A DNA stretch of 64,000 nt from Gammaproteobacteria bacterium (GTDB lineage Bacteria > Pseudomonadota > Gammaproteobacteria > Acidithiobacillales > Acidithiobacillaceae). The first letter of the stretch is position 1, and every line of letters begins with the position of its first letter. The notes beneath the pieces are model-generated. The model was given only the letters and a program-made list of their open reading frames with translations. It had not been told where the DNA came from and searched no databases. Below are positions 1 to 8,658 of this stretch, in pieces. The DNA lies in contig JAMCRJ010000076.1 in assembly GCA_023381645.1 (NCBI GenBank), positions 124,001 to 188,000 on the forward strand, in the 5' to 3' direction. The position numbers and the translations under genes are program-made.

Positions 1-1
1 C

Positions 2-733
2 CTGACTTTCTCAGTGCATCTGGACGGCAATGCGCATCGTCATGATGATTCCGTGTGCCAGCCGGGTACCTATCAACGTGCTACGGAAGCCATTCGCGAA
101 GCGGTGGGGAGGGGCTTCCGGGTTACGGTAAACTGCACCCTGTTTCAGGGGGAGGGCGCCGACGAGGTGGCCGCTTTTCTGGATGACTGCAAAGCGCTGG
201 GGGTGGAGGGGGTGACCATTTCGCCCGGATTCAATTATGAGCGCGCACCGCAGCAGGAGGTTTTTATCAAGCGTCGGGCCTCACGTCAGCTTTTCCGCGA
301 CATCTTCCGCATCGGCAAAGAGCGGAAGTCGCACTGGAAGTTCAACCAGTCCAGCCTTTTTCTGGATTTCCTGGCGGGTAACCAAAATTATCAGTGCACA
401 CCCTGGGGCAATCCGACACGCAATATTTTTGGCTGGCAGAAGCCTTGCTACCTCCTGGTCAGCGAGGGCTACGCGCAGACCTTTGATGAACTTATGGAAA
501 CGACGCCATGGGATAAATATGGAGTGGGCGTGAATGGTAAATGCGACCAATGCCAGGTGCATTCCGGTTTCGAGCCAACGGCCGTCAACGATACCTTCGC
601 CCACCCGCTGAAAGCCCTTAAAGTGGCCTTGCTGGGGCCACGCACGGCCGGTCCCATGGCACCGGATATGCCGGTAACGCCCCCTGCTCAGGATACCGAA
701 CACCCAGTTTTCCCTTTGCATGTAGAGCGTTGA
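2..733 (+). CDS. hpnH: HpnH, adenosyl-hopene transferase (5' partial)
   Basis: HpnH is a radical SAM enzyme that joins the 5'-deoxyadenosyl group to diploptene, the first step in making extended C35 hopanoids. The reading frame is open from base 2, so the N-terminal part, including the radical-SAM cysteine motif, lies outside the window. The visible 243 residues match the family C-terminal part: LTFSVHLDGN at the start, then GVTISPGF, QCTPWGNPTRNIFGWQKPCYL and a CDQCQVHSGFEP cysteine pair. An mlaC/hpnM-like gene follows about 45 bases later, which fits a hopanoid synthesis and transport locus. The last 40 residues are proline-rich and variable. The family call is firm from recognition of the conserved block; only the N-terminus is unseen. 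Confidence 0.9.
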   Translation: MTFSVHLDGNAHRHDDSVCQPGTYQRATEAIREAVGRGFRVTVNCTLFQGEGADEVAAFLDDCKALGVEGVTISPGFNYERAPQQEVFIKRRASRQLFRDIFRIGKERKSHWKFNQSSLFLDFLAGNQNYQCTPWGNPTRNIFGWQKPCYLLVSEGYAQTFDELMETTPWDKYGVGVNGKCDQCQVHSGFEPTAVNDTFAHPLKALKVALLGPRTAGPMAPDMPVTPPAQDTEHPVFPLHVER

Positions 734-778
734 AGGTAGTTCCGGAAAAATATCGGGTTCATGGTGAAGGGGGATTTC

Positions 779-1438
779 ATGCTCAGGAAAAGTCTGGTTG
801 TACTGCTGGCCTGCACAGTCAGTGGGATCGCTCCGGCCCTGTCTGCCGCGGCGGTGACGGTGGCTGCACCTACCACATCGTCCCATGGAGCGCCAGCGGT
901 CGGCGGCACCCCGGAGGCGACGATCGATACCCTGGATGGGGTACTGCTGAAATCCATGCAGGGTGGTCGTCGTCTGGGTTACAGCGGCCGTTACCGGATT
1001 GTGGCCCCGGTAGTACAGAAGGTTTTTGATTACCGGCGAATCGCCGCCTTGACGCTGGGTGACTATTGGCAAAAGCTAAGCCCGGAGCAACAAAACGAGT
1101 TTGTCGGGGTGCTCGCGGATTTTACCGCGGCCACCTATGCCGCGCGTTTCGACAGCTACAACGGCGAGCATTTTGCCATTGTGGGCAGTCAGACATTGCA
1201 GCCCGGTGCGGAGGGGGTGTTCAGTACCTTTACGGAGCATAACGGTAAGGTACACCGCTTTGATTATATCCTGCAGAAAGATGGAGATCACTGGCGTATC
1301 GTCAATGTCGTCGCCGACGGGGTCAGTGACCTTTCCCTGCGGCGGGCGGAATATACCGAAACCATGCAGAAAAAGGGTTTCGCCGCACTGATTGCGCACC
1401 TGAAAGCGCAGATTGCTGGGTACGCCAAAGGGTCCTGA
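779..1438 (+). CDS. MlaC/HpnM-family periplasmic lipid-binding protein
   Basis: The product (219 aa) is a predicted periplasmic carrier of the MlaC/Ttg2D family, which moves phospholipids between the outer and inner membranes. Next to hpnH the hopanoid-associated subtype HpnM is likely. An N-terminal signal peptide is visible (MLRKSLVVLLACTVSGIAPA, ending in an Ala-rich stretch). The body has the family pattern: a DYRRIAALTLGDYW segment, then ARFDSYNGEHF, then FDYILQKDGDHWRIVNVVADG near the C-terminus. I chose the ATG at 779 over 761 because a GAAGGGGG ribosome site lies just upstream of it. The stop codon overlaps the start of the mlaA-like gene, so the two are translationally coupled. No MlaB, D, E or F gene is in view. 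Confidence 0.85.
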   Translation: MLRKSLVVLLACTVSGIAPALSAAAVTVAAPTTSSHGAPAVGGTPEATIDTLDGVLLKSMQGGRRLGYSGRYRIVAPVVQKVFDYRRIAALTLGDYWQKLSPEQQNEFVGVLADFTAATYAARFDSYNGEHFAIVGSQTLQPGAEGVFSTFTEHNGKVHRFDYILQKDGDHWRIVNVVADGVSDLSLRRAEYTETMQKKGFAALIAHLKAQIAGYAKGS

Positions 1439-2250
1439 TGATGCGATCAAGTATACATTTTACCGGGGTCGCACTGGCCATCGGCGTGTTGACCCTGTCG
1501 GGATGTGCCACGGTAAACGGGCCTCAGGGCGCTACGGGAAAACCCGTGGACCCGCTGGAGGCCGTCAACAAGCCGATGTTCCATCTGAATATGGGCCTTT
1601 ATGATTATGTGCTGAAGCCGGTAGCCACGGGGTACAAGACCGTGACCCCCGATTTTGTTCGCGAGGGCGTCAGCAATGTATTTGCCAATGTGGACATGCC
1701 CTACATTTTTATCAACGATTTTCTGCAGGGGCGCGGTCGGCAGGGGATGGAGGATCTCAGCCGGTTTCTGGTCAATTCCGTGTTCGGTCTTGGTGGAATC
1801 TTCGATGTGGCGAATCGTCTGGATTTGCCCAACCACGAGAACAGTCTGGGGGTGACGCTAGGTGTCTGGGGAGTGCCGCAGGGACCTTATCTGGTGCTGC
1901 CGTTTTATGGACCCAGTTCCTTGCGCAGCTTGCCCGGCCTGGCGATGACGGTTTTTACCGGGCCGGCATATTATCTGACTGTCAGTTCGGCTCAGTACGC
2001 CCTGACGGGTATGGGAATCATCAACAAGGCCTATGTCGAAGAGCCTAACATCCGGATGGTCCAGGAGGCCGTTAATCCTTATGTATTTATGCGCAACGCC
2101 TGGGAACAACATGAGCAGTATCTGATTTCCGGTGGGGCGGTCAGTAAAAACCAGTTACTGGAGGGCCTGCAACTGCCGCCTCCGGCGGCCGCCACACCCA
2201 CACCGGGTGAAGCTTCCCCGAGCCACGAGAACAGGAAAGGAAAACCATAA
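1438..2250 (+). CDS. mlaA: MlaA (VacJ)-family outer-membrane lipoprotein
   Basis: MlaA removes mislocalised phospholipid from the outer leaflet of the outer membrane and hands it to MlaC. The 270-residue product begins with a lipoprotein signal ending in a lipobox, LSGC, with the lipidated Cys near residue 23. The MlaA core follows: DPLEAVNKPMFHLN, then VREGVSNVFANVDMPYIFINDFLQG, GLGGIFDVANRLDLP, and GVWGVPQGPYLVLPFYGPSSLR. The C-terminal 30 residues are Pro/Ala-rich and probably disordered. It overlaps the mlaC-like stop codon and is followed after 2 bases by gatC, so lipid transport and tRNA amidation genes may share a transcript. The start could be 1438 or 1441. Confidence 0.92.
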   Translation: MMRSSIHFTGVALAIGVLTLSGCATVNGPQGATGKPVDPLEAVNKPMFHLNMGLYDYVLKPVATGYKTVTPDFVREGVSNVFANVDMPYIFINDFLQGRGRQGMEDLSRFLVNSVFGLGGIFDVANRLDLPNHENSLGVTLGVWGVPQGPYLVLPFYGPSSLRSLPGLAMTVFTGPAYYLTVSSAQYALTGMGIINKAYVEEPNIRMVQEAVNPYVFMRNAWEQHEQYLISGGAVSKNQLLEGLQLPPPAAATPTPGEASPSHENRKGKP

Positions 2251-2252
2251 TT

Positions 2253-2540
2253 ATGGCATTTGATCAGGATACGGTGCGGCGCACCGCACATCTGGCCCGC
2301 ATTGCCCTGCCGCAGACGGAAATACCCGCAGTGGCCGATCAGTTGGAGCGCATCATGGGGCTGGTGGAAGCGTTGCGCGCGATCGAGACGACGGATGTCC
2401 CGATCATGGCCCATCCTCTGGATCTGGATCAGCCCCTGCGTCCGGATACGGTTGTCAATCAGGACCAGCGTGAGGTGCTTATGGCCAGTGCTCCGGCGGC
2501 TGAACACGGGCTTTTTCTCGTCCCCAAAGTTATCGAGTAG
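2253..2540 (+). CDS. gatC: Asp/Glu-tRNA amidotransferase subunit C
   Basis: GatC is the small scaffold subunit of the GatCAB complex, which converts misacylated Glu-tRNA(Gln) and Asp-tRNA(Asn) to Gln-tRNA and Asn-tRNA in the cytoplasm. The 95-residue product has the family features: VRRTAHLARIALPQTE at the N-terminus, a helix ending IMGLVEALRAIETTDV, then a PLR-D motif and a C-terminal FLVPKVIE. It starts 2 bases after mlaA and is followed 9 bases later by gatA, in the usual gatC-gatA-gatB order. Confidence 0.95.
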   Translation: MAFDQDTVRRTAHLARIALPQTEIPAVADQLERIMGLVEALRAIETTDVPIMAHPLDLDQPLRPDTVVNQDQREVLMASAPAAEHGLFLVPKVIE

Positions 2541-2549
2541 GAGCTACAC

Positions 2550-4022
2550 TTGGAACTCCACGAATTTTCCCTGCGGGAACTCCGCCGGGGCCTGCAAGAG
2601 CGAGATTTTTCTTCCGTAGAATTGACCACGACGCTGCTGAAGCGGATCTCCGCCCTCAATCCGGCACTGAATGCTTTTGTCACGGTTACCGAGAGCAAAG
2701 CCCTCGCCGCCGCCGCGGCGGCGGATGCGCGGCGTGCGGCTGGTGAGGATGGCCCCTTACTTGGCATACCCATGGCTCATAAGGACATCTTCTGCACTGC
2801 GGGGGTGCGCACCACGTGTGGGTCCAGGATGCTGGAGCACTTTGTCGCGCCCTACAACGCCACCGTGGTGGAGCGGTTGGCGGCAGAGGGAATGGTCATG
2901 CTGGGTAAACTGAACATGGACGAATTCGCCATGGGTTCTTCCAACGAGACCAGTTATTTTGGTCCGGTGCGTAACCCCTGGCATACCGGTATGGTACCCG
3001 GGGGCTCTTCCGGGGGCTCTGCCGCTGCCGTCGCCGCGGGCTTGATTCCCGCGGCGACGGGTACGGATACCGGGGGTTCTATCCGCCAGCCCGCCGCCCT
3101 TTGTGGGGTCACGGGCATCAAGCCGACCTACGGCCGCGTCTCCCGTTACGGCATGATCGCTTTTGCCTCCAGTCTGGATCAGGGCGGGCCCATGGCGCGT
3201 AACGCCGAGGACTGCGCGCTGTTGCTGAATGTGATGGCCGCGCATGATCCGCGCGATTCTACCAGTCATCCGGCCGCCGCCAGTGATTTTTTACGCGGGC
3301 TGGAGCGTCCCTTGCAAGGTTTGCGGGTGGGCGTACCGGAGGAGTTTTTCAACGTCGGTCTCGACCCGGAGGTCGCGGCCGCGGTGCAGGCGGGTATCGC
3401 GGAACTCGCCCGCCAGGGTGCAGTGGTGCGGTCGATTCGGCTGCCCAACAATCCCCATGCGGTGAGCACGTACTACGTCCTGGCACCGGCGGAAGCCTCC
3501 AGCAATCTGGCCCGTTTTGACGGTGTGCGCTACACCCACCGGGCGGCGAATCCTGCGGATATGACCGAGTTGTATCAACAGAGCCGTTACGAGGGCTTTG
3601 GCGCGGAGGTGCGGCGGCGGATTCTGGTGGGCACCTACGTGCTTTCTGCGGGTTACTATGATGCCTATTATCGCAAGGCCCAGCAGGTGCGCAGCCTGAT
3701 TCGGGAGGATTTTCGGCGGGCTTTTGCGGAAGTGGACGTGATCGTCGGGCCGACTGCCCCGACTCCGGCCTTTCCGCTGGGTGCCAAAAACGCCGATCCG
3801 GTGGCCATGTATCTGGCGGATATTTATACCATCGCGGTGAATCTCGCGGGCATCCCCGCGCTCAGTGTTCCCTGTGGCTTCACTGCCGCAGGGTTGCCTG
3901 TCGGCATGCAGTTGATGGGAGACTACTTTGCCGATGATCTATTGCTCAATGTGGCCCATCGCTATCAGCAGGAAACCCAATGGCATCGCGCGCGTCCGCC
4001 CTTGCGGGCGGGGGAGGCTTGA
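2550..4022 (+). CDS. gatA: Asp/Glu-tRNA amidotransferase subunit A
   Basis: GatA is the amidase subunit of GatCAB. It hydrolyses glutamine to release the ammonia used by GatB. The 490-residue protein carries the amidase-signature Ser-cisSer-Lys triad: Lys in [11 protein letters not shown] (near residue 77) and the serines in [15 protein letters not shown] and [11 protein letters not shown]. The start is a TTG at 2550 with a TAGGAG ribosome site ending 7 bases upstream; the length and the N-terminus [14 protein letters not shown] match the family. It ends 2 bases before the gatB start. Confidence 0.96.
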   Translation: MELHEFSLRELRRGLQERDFSSVELTTTLLKRISALNPALNAFVTVTESKALAAAAAADARRAAGEDGPLLGIPMAHKDIFCTAGVRTTCGSRMLEHFVAPYNATVVERLAAEGMVMLGKLNMDEFAMGSSNETSYFGPVRNPWHTGMVPGGSSGGSAAAVAAGLIPAATGTDTGGSIRQPAALCGVTGIKPTYGRVSRYGMIAFASSLDQGGPMARNAEDCALLLNVMAAHDPRDSTSHPAAASDFLRGLERPLQGLRVGVPEEFFNVGLDPEVAAAVQAGIAELARQGAVVRSIRLPNNPHAVSTYYVLAPAEASSNLARFDGVRYTHRAANPADMTELYQQSRYEGFGAEVRRRILVGTYVLSAGYYDAYYRKAQQVRSLIREDFRRAFAEVDVIVGPTAPTPAFPLGAKNADPVAMYLADIYTIAVNLAGIPALSVPCGFTAAGLPVGMQLMGDYFADDLLLNVAHRYQQETQWHRARPPLRAGEA

Positions 4023-4024
4023 GT

Positions 4025-5455
4025 ATGGACTGGGAAGTTGTCATCGGCCTGGAAGTCCACGCCCAGCTCAATACCGCCACAAAAATATTTTGCGGCTGTC
4101 CGACCGCTTTCGGGGCTGAGCCCAATCTTCATACTTGCCCGGTCTGCTTGGCCATGCCGGGTGCCCTGCCGGTCCTCAATGCGGCAGCGGTGGATAAGGC
4201 TATTGCTCTAGGGCTGGCGATTGGCGCGGAGATGAATCGGCACAGTATTTTTGCCCGCAAGAACTACTTTTACCCCGATCTGCCCAAGGGCTATCAGATC
4301 AGCCAGTACGAACTGCCCGTCGTCGGCAAAGGGACACTGACGGTGCAACTACCTGACGGTGTGGAAAAGGTGGTGGGTGTCACCCGCGCTCACCTTGAGG
4401 AAGACGCCGGTAAATCACTTCACGAGGCCTTTATCGGGCAGTCCGGCATCGACCTGAACCGTGCGGGCACGCCGTTGCTGGAAATCGTGTCGGAGCCGGA
4501 CATGCGCTCGTCGGTGGAGGCTGTGGCCTACCTCAAAAAACTGCATACCCTGGTGCGTTATCTGGATATTTGTGATGGCAATATGCAGGAAGGCTCCTTT
4601 CGTTGTGATGCCAACATCTCCCTGCGGCGGCCGGGCGCCCCCTACGGGACCCGCGCCGAGATCAAGAATCTCAACTCCTTCCGGTTTCTGGAAAAGGCGA
4701 TCGAATATGAGATCGTCCGCCAGCGCGATATCTTGGAGAGTGGCGGTCAGATTGTGCAGGAAACACGTCTCTATGACGCCAACCGCGACGAAACCCGCTC
4801 CATGCGCGGGAAGGAAGAAGCCAACGATTACCGCTACTTCCCCGACCCAGATCTGTTACCGCTGGTGTTGGACGAGTCGCGTATCGAGCGGGTGCGGAAG
4901 ACTCTCCCGGAGTTGCCCGATGCCAGGCGTATCCGGTTTATGCGTCAGTATGCCCTGCCGGTCTATGACGCCGGCGTACTCACCGCCGGCCGTACCCTAG
5001 CGGATTACTACGAGCAGGTGGCCGTCGGCGTGGATGGTAAACTGGCGGCGAACTGGGTCATGGGCGACCTGCTTGGGGCCCTCAACAAGGCGGGCGTTGA
5101 GCTTGAGGACTGTCCAGTCTCGGCCGGGAAACTGCGCCTGCTGGTCCAGCGTATCCAAGATCAAACGATCTCGGGCAAGATCGCCAAGGATATCTTTGAA
5201 GAGCTTTTTCATCGTGGTGGTGAGGTGGATGCCATTATCGACAGCCGGGGACTGCGGCAGATTACCGACGTGGCGGCTATTGCGGCAATGGTGGATGCCA
5301 TTGTCACGGCCAATCCGCAACAGGCGGCCGACTTCCGCGCGGGGAAGGACAAACTGTTGGGCTTTTTCGTGGGTCAGGTGATGAAAGCCAGTCAGGGGAA
5401 GGCCAATCCTGATCAGGTAAACGCCATTCTGCTGGAGCGCCTGCAGAGGGAGTAG
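4025..5455 (+). CDS. gatB: Asp/Glu-tRNA amidotransferase subunit B
   Basis: GatB binds the misacylated tRNA and carries out its ATP-dependent phosphorylation and amidation. The ATG at 4025 gives the canonical start [17 protein letters not shown] (476 aa); an upstream in-frame ATG at 3980 would lie inside gatA and is rejected. A four-cysteine zinc site is visible (CGC followed by CPVC, near residues 21-43). The family motifs [27 protein letters not shown] and a C-terminal YqeY-like helical domain with [13 protein letters not shown] are also present. It closes the gatCAB operon and is followed by a strong hairpin. Confidence 0.96.
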   Translation: MDWEVVIGLEVHAQLNTATKIFCGCPTAFGAEPNLHTCPVCLAMPGALPVLNAAAVDKAIALGLAIGAEMNRHSIFARKNYFYPDLPKGYQISQYELPVVGKGTLTVQLPDGVEKVVGVTRAHLEEDAGKSLHEAFIGQSGIDLNRAGTPLLEIVSEPDMRSSVEAVAYLKKLHTLVRYLDICDGNMQEGSFRCDANISLRRPGAPYGTRAEIKNLNSFRFLEKAIEYEIVRQRDILESGGQIVQETRLYDANRDETRSMRGKEEANDYRYFPDPDLLPLVLDESRIERVRKTLPELPDARRIRFMRQYALPVYDAGVLTAGRTLADYYEQVAVGVDGKLAANWVMGDLLGALNKAGVELEDCPVSAGKLRLLVQRIQDQTISGKIAKDIFEELFHRGGEVDAIIDSRGLRQITDVAAIAAMVDAIVTANPQQAADFRAGKDKLLGFFVGQVMKASQGKANPDQVNAILLERLQRE

Positions 5456-5481
5456 CAGGCAGGGTTTTGTTCGTGCCAAAA

Positions 5482-5510
5482 GGGGCATCCGGAACGCCGG
5501 ATGCCCCCTT
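5482..5510. terminator. Hairpin terminator between gatB and the convergent SCP2-like gene
   Basis: An 11-bp perfect inverted repeat (GGGGCATCCGG and CCGGATGCCCC) is closed by the loop AACG. It has an A-run on its left and a T-containing tail on its right. It lies between two convergent genes and can serve both strands. Confidence 0.8.
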
Positions 5511-5532
5511 GTGTTGTGTCCAGGTCAGCCGC

Positions 5533-6084
5533 TCAGGAAGCGGGAACCGTTGCGGGCACGTCCTTGACGAGTTTCAGGAAAGCAGCGAATGGACCCATGT
5601 TTTCCATGGCTTCCATTTTCGGACCCTTGAACTTCAAGTCACCCCACATCATGGCCACCATGGGCGAACCCATGTGGTGCCAGTTATGGGTAGTAGCCCA
5701 CATTTTGTAGTCGTAATTGTAGTTAAGTTTGGTGACTTTGATGGGGCCGCCGTAGATGCACTCGGCTTTGCCTCCCTTCAGAGCGATTTCGAGCTGTACG
5801 GGCGGAGTGGTTTTCATGTCGGAGTCGGAGACTTCCATCACTTTGTAGCCTTTGCCACCGTTGTTTTTGACCCAGGAACCGGCCAGCTTTTCGGTCAATG
5901 TCGGGCTGTTGTTCCACGCGGTGCAGAGGTCTTGCGCCCAGGCCGGGGACATAAAAGCTGGGGTTGCGGCGGGCGCCTGGGCAGAGGTGTCTGCCGCCGT
6001 AGGGGGAGCTTCCGCCGCCACAGCCATTGTCGACCCCGCCAGGCCAAGCCCTAAAATGGCCGCCATTGTCATTTTTTTGAACAT
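5533..6084 (-). CDS. Exported SCP2-like lipid-binding protein
   Basis: The product is 183 aa with a clear Sec signal peptide (MFKKMTMAAILGLGLAGSTM, cleavage near an AVAAEA site). A Pro/Ala linker follows, then a domain resembling SCP2 sterol-transfer domains: a WVKN...GYKVMEV strand, a CIYGG turn, the GDLKFKGPKMEAMENMGPF block and the helix FAAFLKLVKD. The last block is the most diagnostic part of the family. The ribosome site is strong (GGAGGAGAGG). A TATACT-like -10 element lies on the minus strand at 6135-6140. I infer that it binds a lipid in the periplasm; hopanoids are an attractive ligand given the hpnH and mla genes nearby, but nothing in the sequence proves the ligand. Confidence 0.7.
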   Translation of the reverse strand: MFKKMTMAAILGLGLAGSTMAVAAEAPPTAADTSAQAPAATPAFMSPAWAQDLCTAWNNSPTLTEKLAGSWVKNNGGKGYKVMEVSDSDMKTTPPVQLEIALKGGKAECIYGGPIKVTKLNYNYDYKMWATTHNWHHMGSPMVAMMWGDLKFKGPKMEAMENMGPFAAFLKLVKDVPATVPAS

Positions 6085-6240
6085 CGACCTCTCCTCCTTA
6101 TTCGCTGTTTGCGCTCCATAGCGAGCGTGCGGCCAGTATAGTCCCCAAACCTTATGGTTGACACCAAGGTATTTTTAATTGCCCGATAAATATCCAGAAA
6201 ATAAGCATATAATAGTTTAATGTGCGTGGCGTTGCGTCCA

Positions 6241-6269
6241 TTCCCATGAGGCGGCGCTTTCGCTACACT
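6241..6269 (+). promoter_or_regulatory. Candidate promoter of the tRNA-Ser gene
   Basis: TTCCCA at 6241-6246 and TACACT at 6264-6269 are 17 bases apart, and the second ends 10 bases before the first tRNA base. Each hexamer matches the sigma70 consensus at four or five positions. A free-standing TATAAT lies further upstream at 6208-6213 without a good -35. Confidence 0.45.
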
Positions 6270-6314
6270 AGCGGGCCACGGAGGTGTGGCAGAGCGGTTG
6301 ATTGCACCGGTCTT

Positions 6315-6535
6315 GTCCCCAAATCGAGCCCCTGCCGGGAAACGGGCAGGGTGGCAGGAATCAAATTCGGCGAATCCCCTGGTTTATCCGAGGTAACGCC
6401 GAGCCAAGCCGGAAAGGTTCCGGAAGGTGTAGAGATCAGACGGTTCCCACCTACAGCCTCACGGCCAGGGTGAAGGCATGATCCAGACTCCAAAAGGGTC
6501 CTCGTGGCCCTGTGGCGAAAGCCATGGTGGGTAAG
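6315..6535 (+). ncRNA. Group I self-splicing intron (IC3, Azoarcus-like)
   Basis: This 221-nt intron follows the exon base U34 and ends in G, as group I introns require. Blocks nearly identical to the Azoarcus tRNA-Ile ribozyme, as I remember it, appear in order: a P2 hairpin with a GAAA loop (around 6327-6350), TCAAATTCGGCGAA (P3/P4 region), GGTAACGCCGAGCCAAGC (P4'/P6 region), AAGGTGTAGAGATCAGACGG (J6/7-P7) and GGTGAAGGCATGATCCAG (P8'/P7'). The P7 strands are GATCA (6434-6438) and TGATC (6479-6483). The guide triplet GAG near 6325-6327 can pair with the exon end CUU, including the required G-U pair. There is no open reading frame for a homing endonuclease. Confidence 0.92.
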
Positions 6536-6576
6536 GAAAACCGGCAGGGGTTAACGCCCCTCGTGAGTTCGAATCT

Positions 6577-6590
6577 CACCGCCTCCGCCA
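6577..6590 (+). repeat. Left attachment repeat (attL) in the tRNA 3' end
   Basis: CACCGCCTCCGCCA, the last 14 bases of the tRNA-Ser gene, recurs exactly at 15295-15308. Such a copy of a tRNA 3' end is the usual product of tyrosine-integrase insertion. Confidence 0.75.
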
Positions 6591-6651
6591 TATAAAAGAA
6601 GTAACATAAGCTTCGACTTTCGCGTCGCCAGTCTGCCATGTCGGCGAATGC

Positions 6652-6992
6652 GTGAAGAAATGGAATGACAGGGTCAGTTTCCGTGTGGCCGAAGCACATT
6701 ATGACGAGGCCACGCACTACTTGGCAGAATTGGCCCGCGCCCGGGGAATATCCGATGTGGTATGGCGGGACGCGCTAGATACGCTCATGGTGGCCATACA
6801 GTTGATTGGCCAGGAAACATGTTGCCTGTAGAAATCGCCGCAAAAGCCAGAATTGCCCGGAGAGACGAACGGGATTGGCCGGCGGTGGCAGCGTCCTTGC
6901 TGCTGGATTGTCCGATCTGGACGGAAGATCGAGATATTTTTTTGCGCAGGTGTGGCAACTTGGACAATAGAAACCCTATCGATATATTTTGA
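6652..6992 (+). pseudogene. PIN-domain toxin remnant (truncated, two frameshifts)
   Basis: Three consecutive frames together spell the C-terminal two thirds of a PIN-domain protein. 6652-6831 gives FRVAEAHYDEATHYLAELA and then ALDTLMVAIQLIGQE. A second frame, from about 6829, gives [19 protein letters not shown] and [13 protein letters not shown] third frame then gives [17 protein letters not shown]. The RRDERDWP and PIWTEDRD blocks are typical of VapC/PIN proteins with a late acidic active-site cluster. The N-terminal part with the first catalytic Asp is missing, and no antitoxin gene is visible. It lies directly behind the attL repeat, so it is probably a relic of earlier island content. 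Expression as a functional protein is not expected. Confidence 0.65.
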
Positions 6993-7053
6993 CAAATGTT
7001 GCAAGGGCAGGAGGGTGTCTACTAGAGCCAGGGCGATTCACGACTCAAGCCAC

Positions 7054-7070
7054 TTCCACCTACGGTGGAA
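7054..7070. promoter_or_regulatory. Perfect palindrome ahead of hsdM (possible operator)
   Basis: TTCCACC-TAC-GGTGGAA is a perfect 7-bp inverted repeat with a 3-base centre. It ends 37 bases before the hsdM start. The position suits a repressor site for the restriction operon, but a small hairpin in the leader is equally possible. Confidence 0.35.
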
Positions 7071-7107
7071 TGACCATATAAAAACGTATTGGACTAGGAA
7101 TACCCTC

Positions 7108-8658
7108 ATGACGAGCACCCAACAACGCGCCGAATTGCAACGCCGAATCTGGCAAATCGCCAACGATGTCCGTGGTGCTGTCGACGGCTGGGATTTCAAG
7201 CAATACGTGCTCGGCACCCTGTTCTATCGCTTCATCAGCGAAAACTTCGCCAGCTACATCGAAGGCGGTGACGAGAGCATTGACTATGCCCAGCTTGCCG
7301 ATAGCGTCATCACGCCGGACATCAAAGATGACGCCATCAAAACCAAGGGCTATTTCATCTACCCCAGCCAGCTGTTCGCCAGGGTCGCCGCCAATGCCAA
7401 CACCAACGAGAGCTTGAATACCGCCCTGGCCGCCATCTTTGCCGCCATTGAAAGCTCCGCCAACGGCTACCCCTCCGAGCACGACATCAAAGACCTGTTT
7501 GCTGACTTCGACACCACCAGCAACCGCCTCGGCAATACCGTCAAAGACAAAAACGCCCGCCTGGCCGCTGTGCTCAAGGGTGTTGCCGAACTGGATTTCG
7601 GCGATTTTGACGGGAGCCATATCGACCTATTTGGCGATGCCTACGAGTTCCTCATCTCCAACTACGCCGCCAACGCCGGCAAATCCGGTGGCGAGTTCTT
7701 CACCCCGCAGCATGTTTCCAAGCTCATCGCGCAGCTCGCCATGCACAAGCAGACCAGCGTCAACAAGATTTATGACCCGGCCTGCGGCTCCGGCTCGCTG
7801 CTGCTGCAAGCCAAAAAACACTTCGATGCGCACATCATCGAGGAAGGCTTTTTTGGGCAAGAAATCAACCACACCACCTACAACCTGGCGCGGATGAACA
7901 TGTTCTTGCACAACATCAACTACGACAAGTTCAACGTCCAGCTCGGCAATACCCTGATCGCCCCGCATTTTGGCGACGACAAACCCTTCGATGCCATCGT
8001 CTCCAACCCACCATACTCGGTGAAGTGGATCGGCAGCGACGACCCCACCCTGATCAACGATGAACGCTTTGCCCCGGCCGGTGTGCTCGCACCCAAGTCC
8101 AAAGCCGACTTTGCCTTTGTGCTGCACGCGCTGAGTTACCTTTCCAGCAAAGGCCGCGCCGCCATCGTCTGCCTCCCCGGCATCTTCTACCGGGGCGGGG
8201 CGGAGCAGAAAATCCGCCAATATCTGGTAGACAACAACTATGTGGAAACGGTGATCTCGCTCGCGCCCAACCTGTTCTTTGGCACCACGATTGCGGTCAA
8301 TATTCTGGTGTTGTCCAAACACAAAACCGACACCACCACCCAGTTCATCGACGCCAGCGGCCTGTTCAAGAAAGAAACCAACAACAACGTGCTGCTGGAC
8401 AAGCACATCGAACAGATCATGCAGGTGTTCGATAGCAAGGTGAATGTTGAGCACTTTGCCCACTCGGTCCCGTTCGAGCGGGTGGCCGCCAATGATTACA
8501 ACCTGTCGGTCAGCAGCTACGTCGAAGCCAAGGACAACCGCGAAGTGGTGGACATTGCCCAGCTCAATGCCGAGCTGAAAATCACCGTTGCCAAAATTGA
8601 CCAGCTGCGCAAAGACATTGATGCCATCGTCGCCAAGATTGAGGGAGATGAGGCATGA
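7108..8658 (+). CDS. hsdM: Type I restriction-modification methylase subunit HsdM
   Basis: HsdM transfers a methyl group from S-adenosylmethionine to adenine in the host recognition sites. With HsdS it forms the modification core of the type I complex. The 516-residue length is normal for the type IC family. The N-terminal HsdM_N helical region ([18 protein letters not shown]) is followed by the SAM-binding motif I DPACGSGS (residues 223-230) and the catalytic NPPY (300-303). I chose the ATG at 7108 because AGGAA lies 7-11 bases upstream and [20 protein letters not shown] is a typical family N-terminus; the frame is open further upstream but reads through the PIN relic. The stop overlaps the next start (ATGA). 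Confidence 0.95.
   Translation: MTSTQQRAELQRRIWQIANDVRGAVDGWDFKQYVLGTLFYRFISENFASYIEGGDESIDYAQLADSVITPDIKDDAIKTKGYFIYPSQLFARVAANANTNESLNTALAAIFAAIESSANGYPSEHDIKDLFADFDTTSNRLGNTVKDKNARLAAVLKGVAELDFGDFDGSHIDLFGDAYEFLISNYAANAGKSGGEFFTPQHVSKLIAQLAMHKQTSVNKIYDPACGSGSLLLQAKKHFDAHIIEEGFFGQEINHTTYNLARMNMFLHNINYDKFNVQLGNTLIAPHFGDDKPFDAIVSNPPYSVKWIGSDDPTLINDERFAPAGVLAPKSKADFAFVLHALSYLSSKGRAAIVCLPGIFYRGGAEQKIRQYLVDNNYVETVISLAPNLFFGTTIAVNILVLSKHKTDTTTQFIDASGLFKKETNNNVLLDKHIEQIMQVFDSKVNVEHFAHSVPFERVAANDYNLSVSSYVEAKDNREVVDIAQLNAELKITVAKIDQLRKDIDAIVAKIEGDEA

Larger units (their letters stand above)
6280..6590 (+). tRNA. tRNA-Ser(UGA), interrupted by a group I intron
   Basis: The exons 6280-6314 and 6536-6590 join to a 90-nt type II tRNA with an encoded CCA end. 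The acceptor arms are GGAGGTG and CGCCTCC (one G-T pair), with discriminator G. The joined anticodon arm reads CCGGT-CT-TGA-AA-ACCGG, so the anticodon is UGA. The long variable arm is formed by AGGGGTTAACGCCCCT, and the T arm is GTGAG-TTCGAAT-CTCAC. The gene is split between anticodon positions 34 and 35. As the UGA reader this is likely the main decoder of UCA codons, so splicing should be needed for growth (inference). The 3' end also serves as the left edge of a genomic island. Confidence 0.93.

Noticed and set aside
6158..6163. TTGACA hexamer upstream of the tRNA-Ser gene
   Set aside because: No -10 hexamer lies 16-18 bases downstream; the TATAAT at 6208 is 44 bases away.
6989..6994. TTGACA hexamer as hsdM promoter
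   Set aside because: No acceptable -10 follows at normal spacing.
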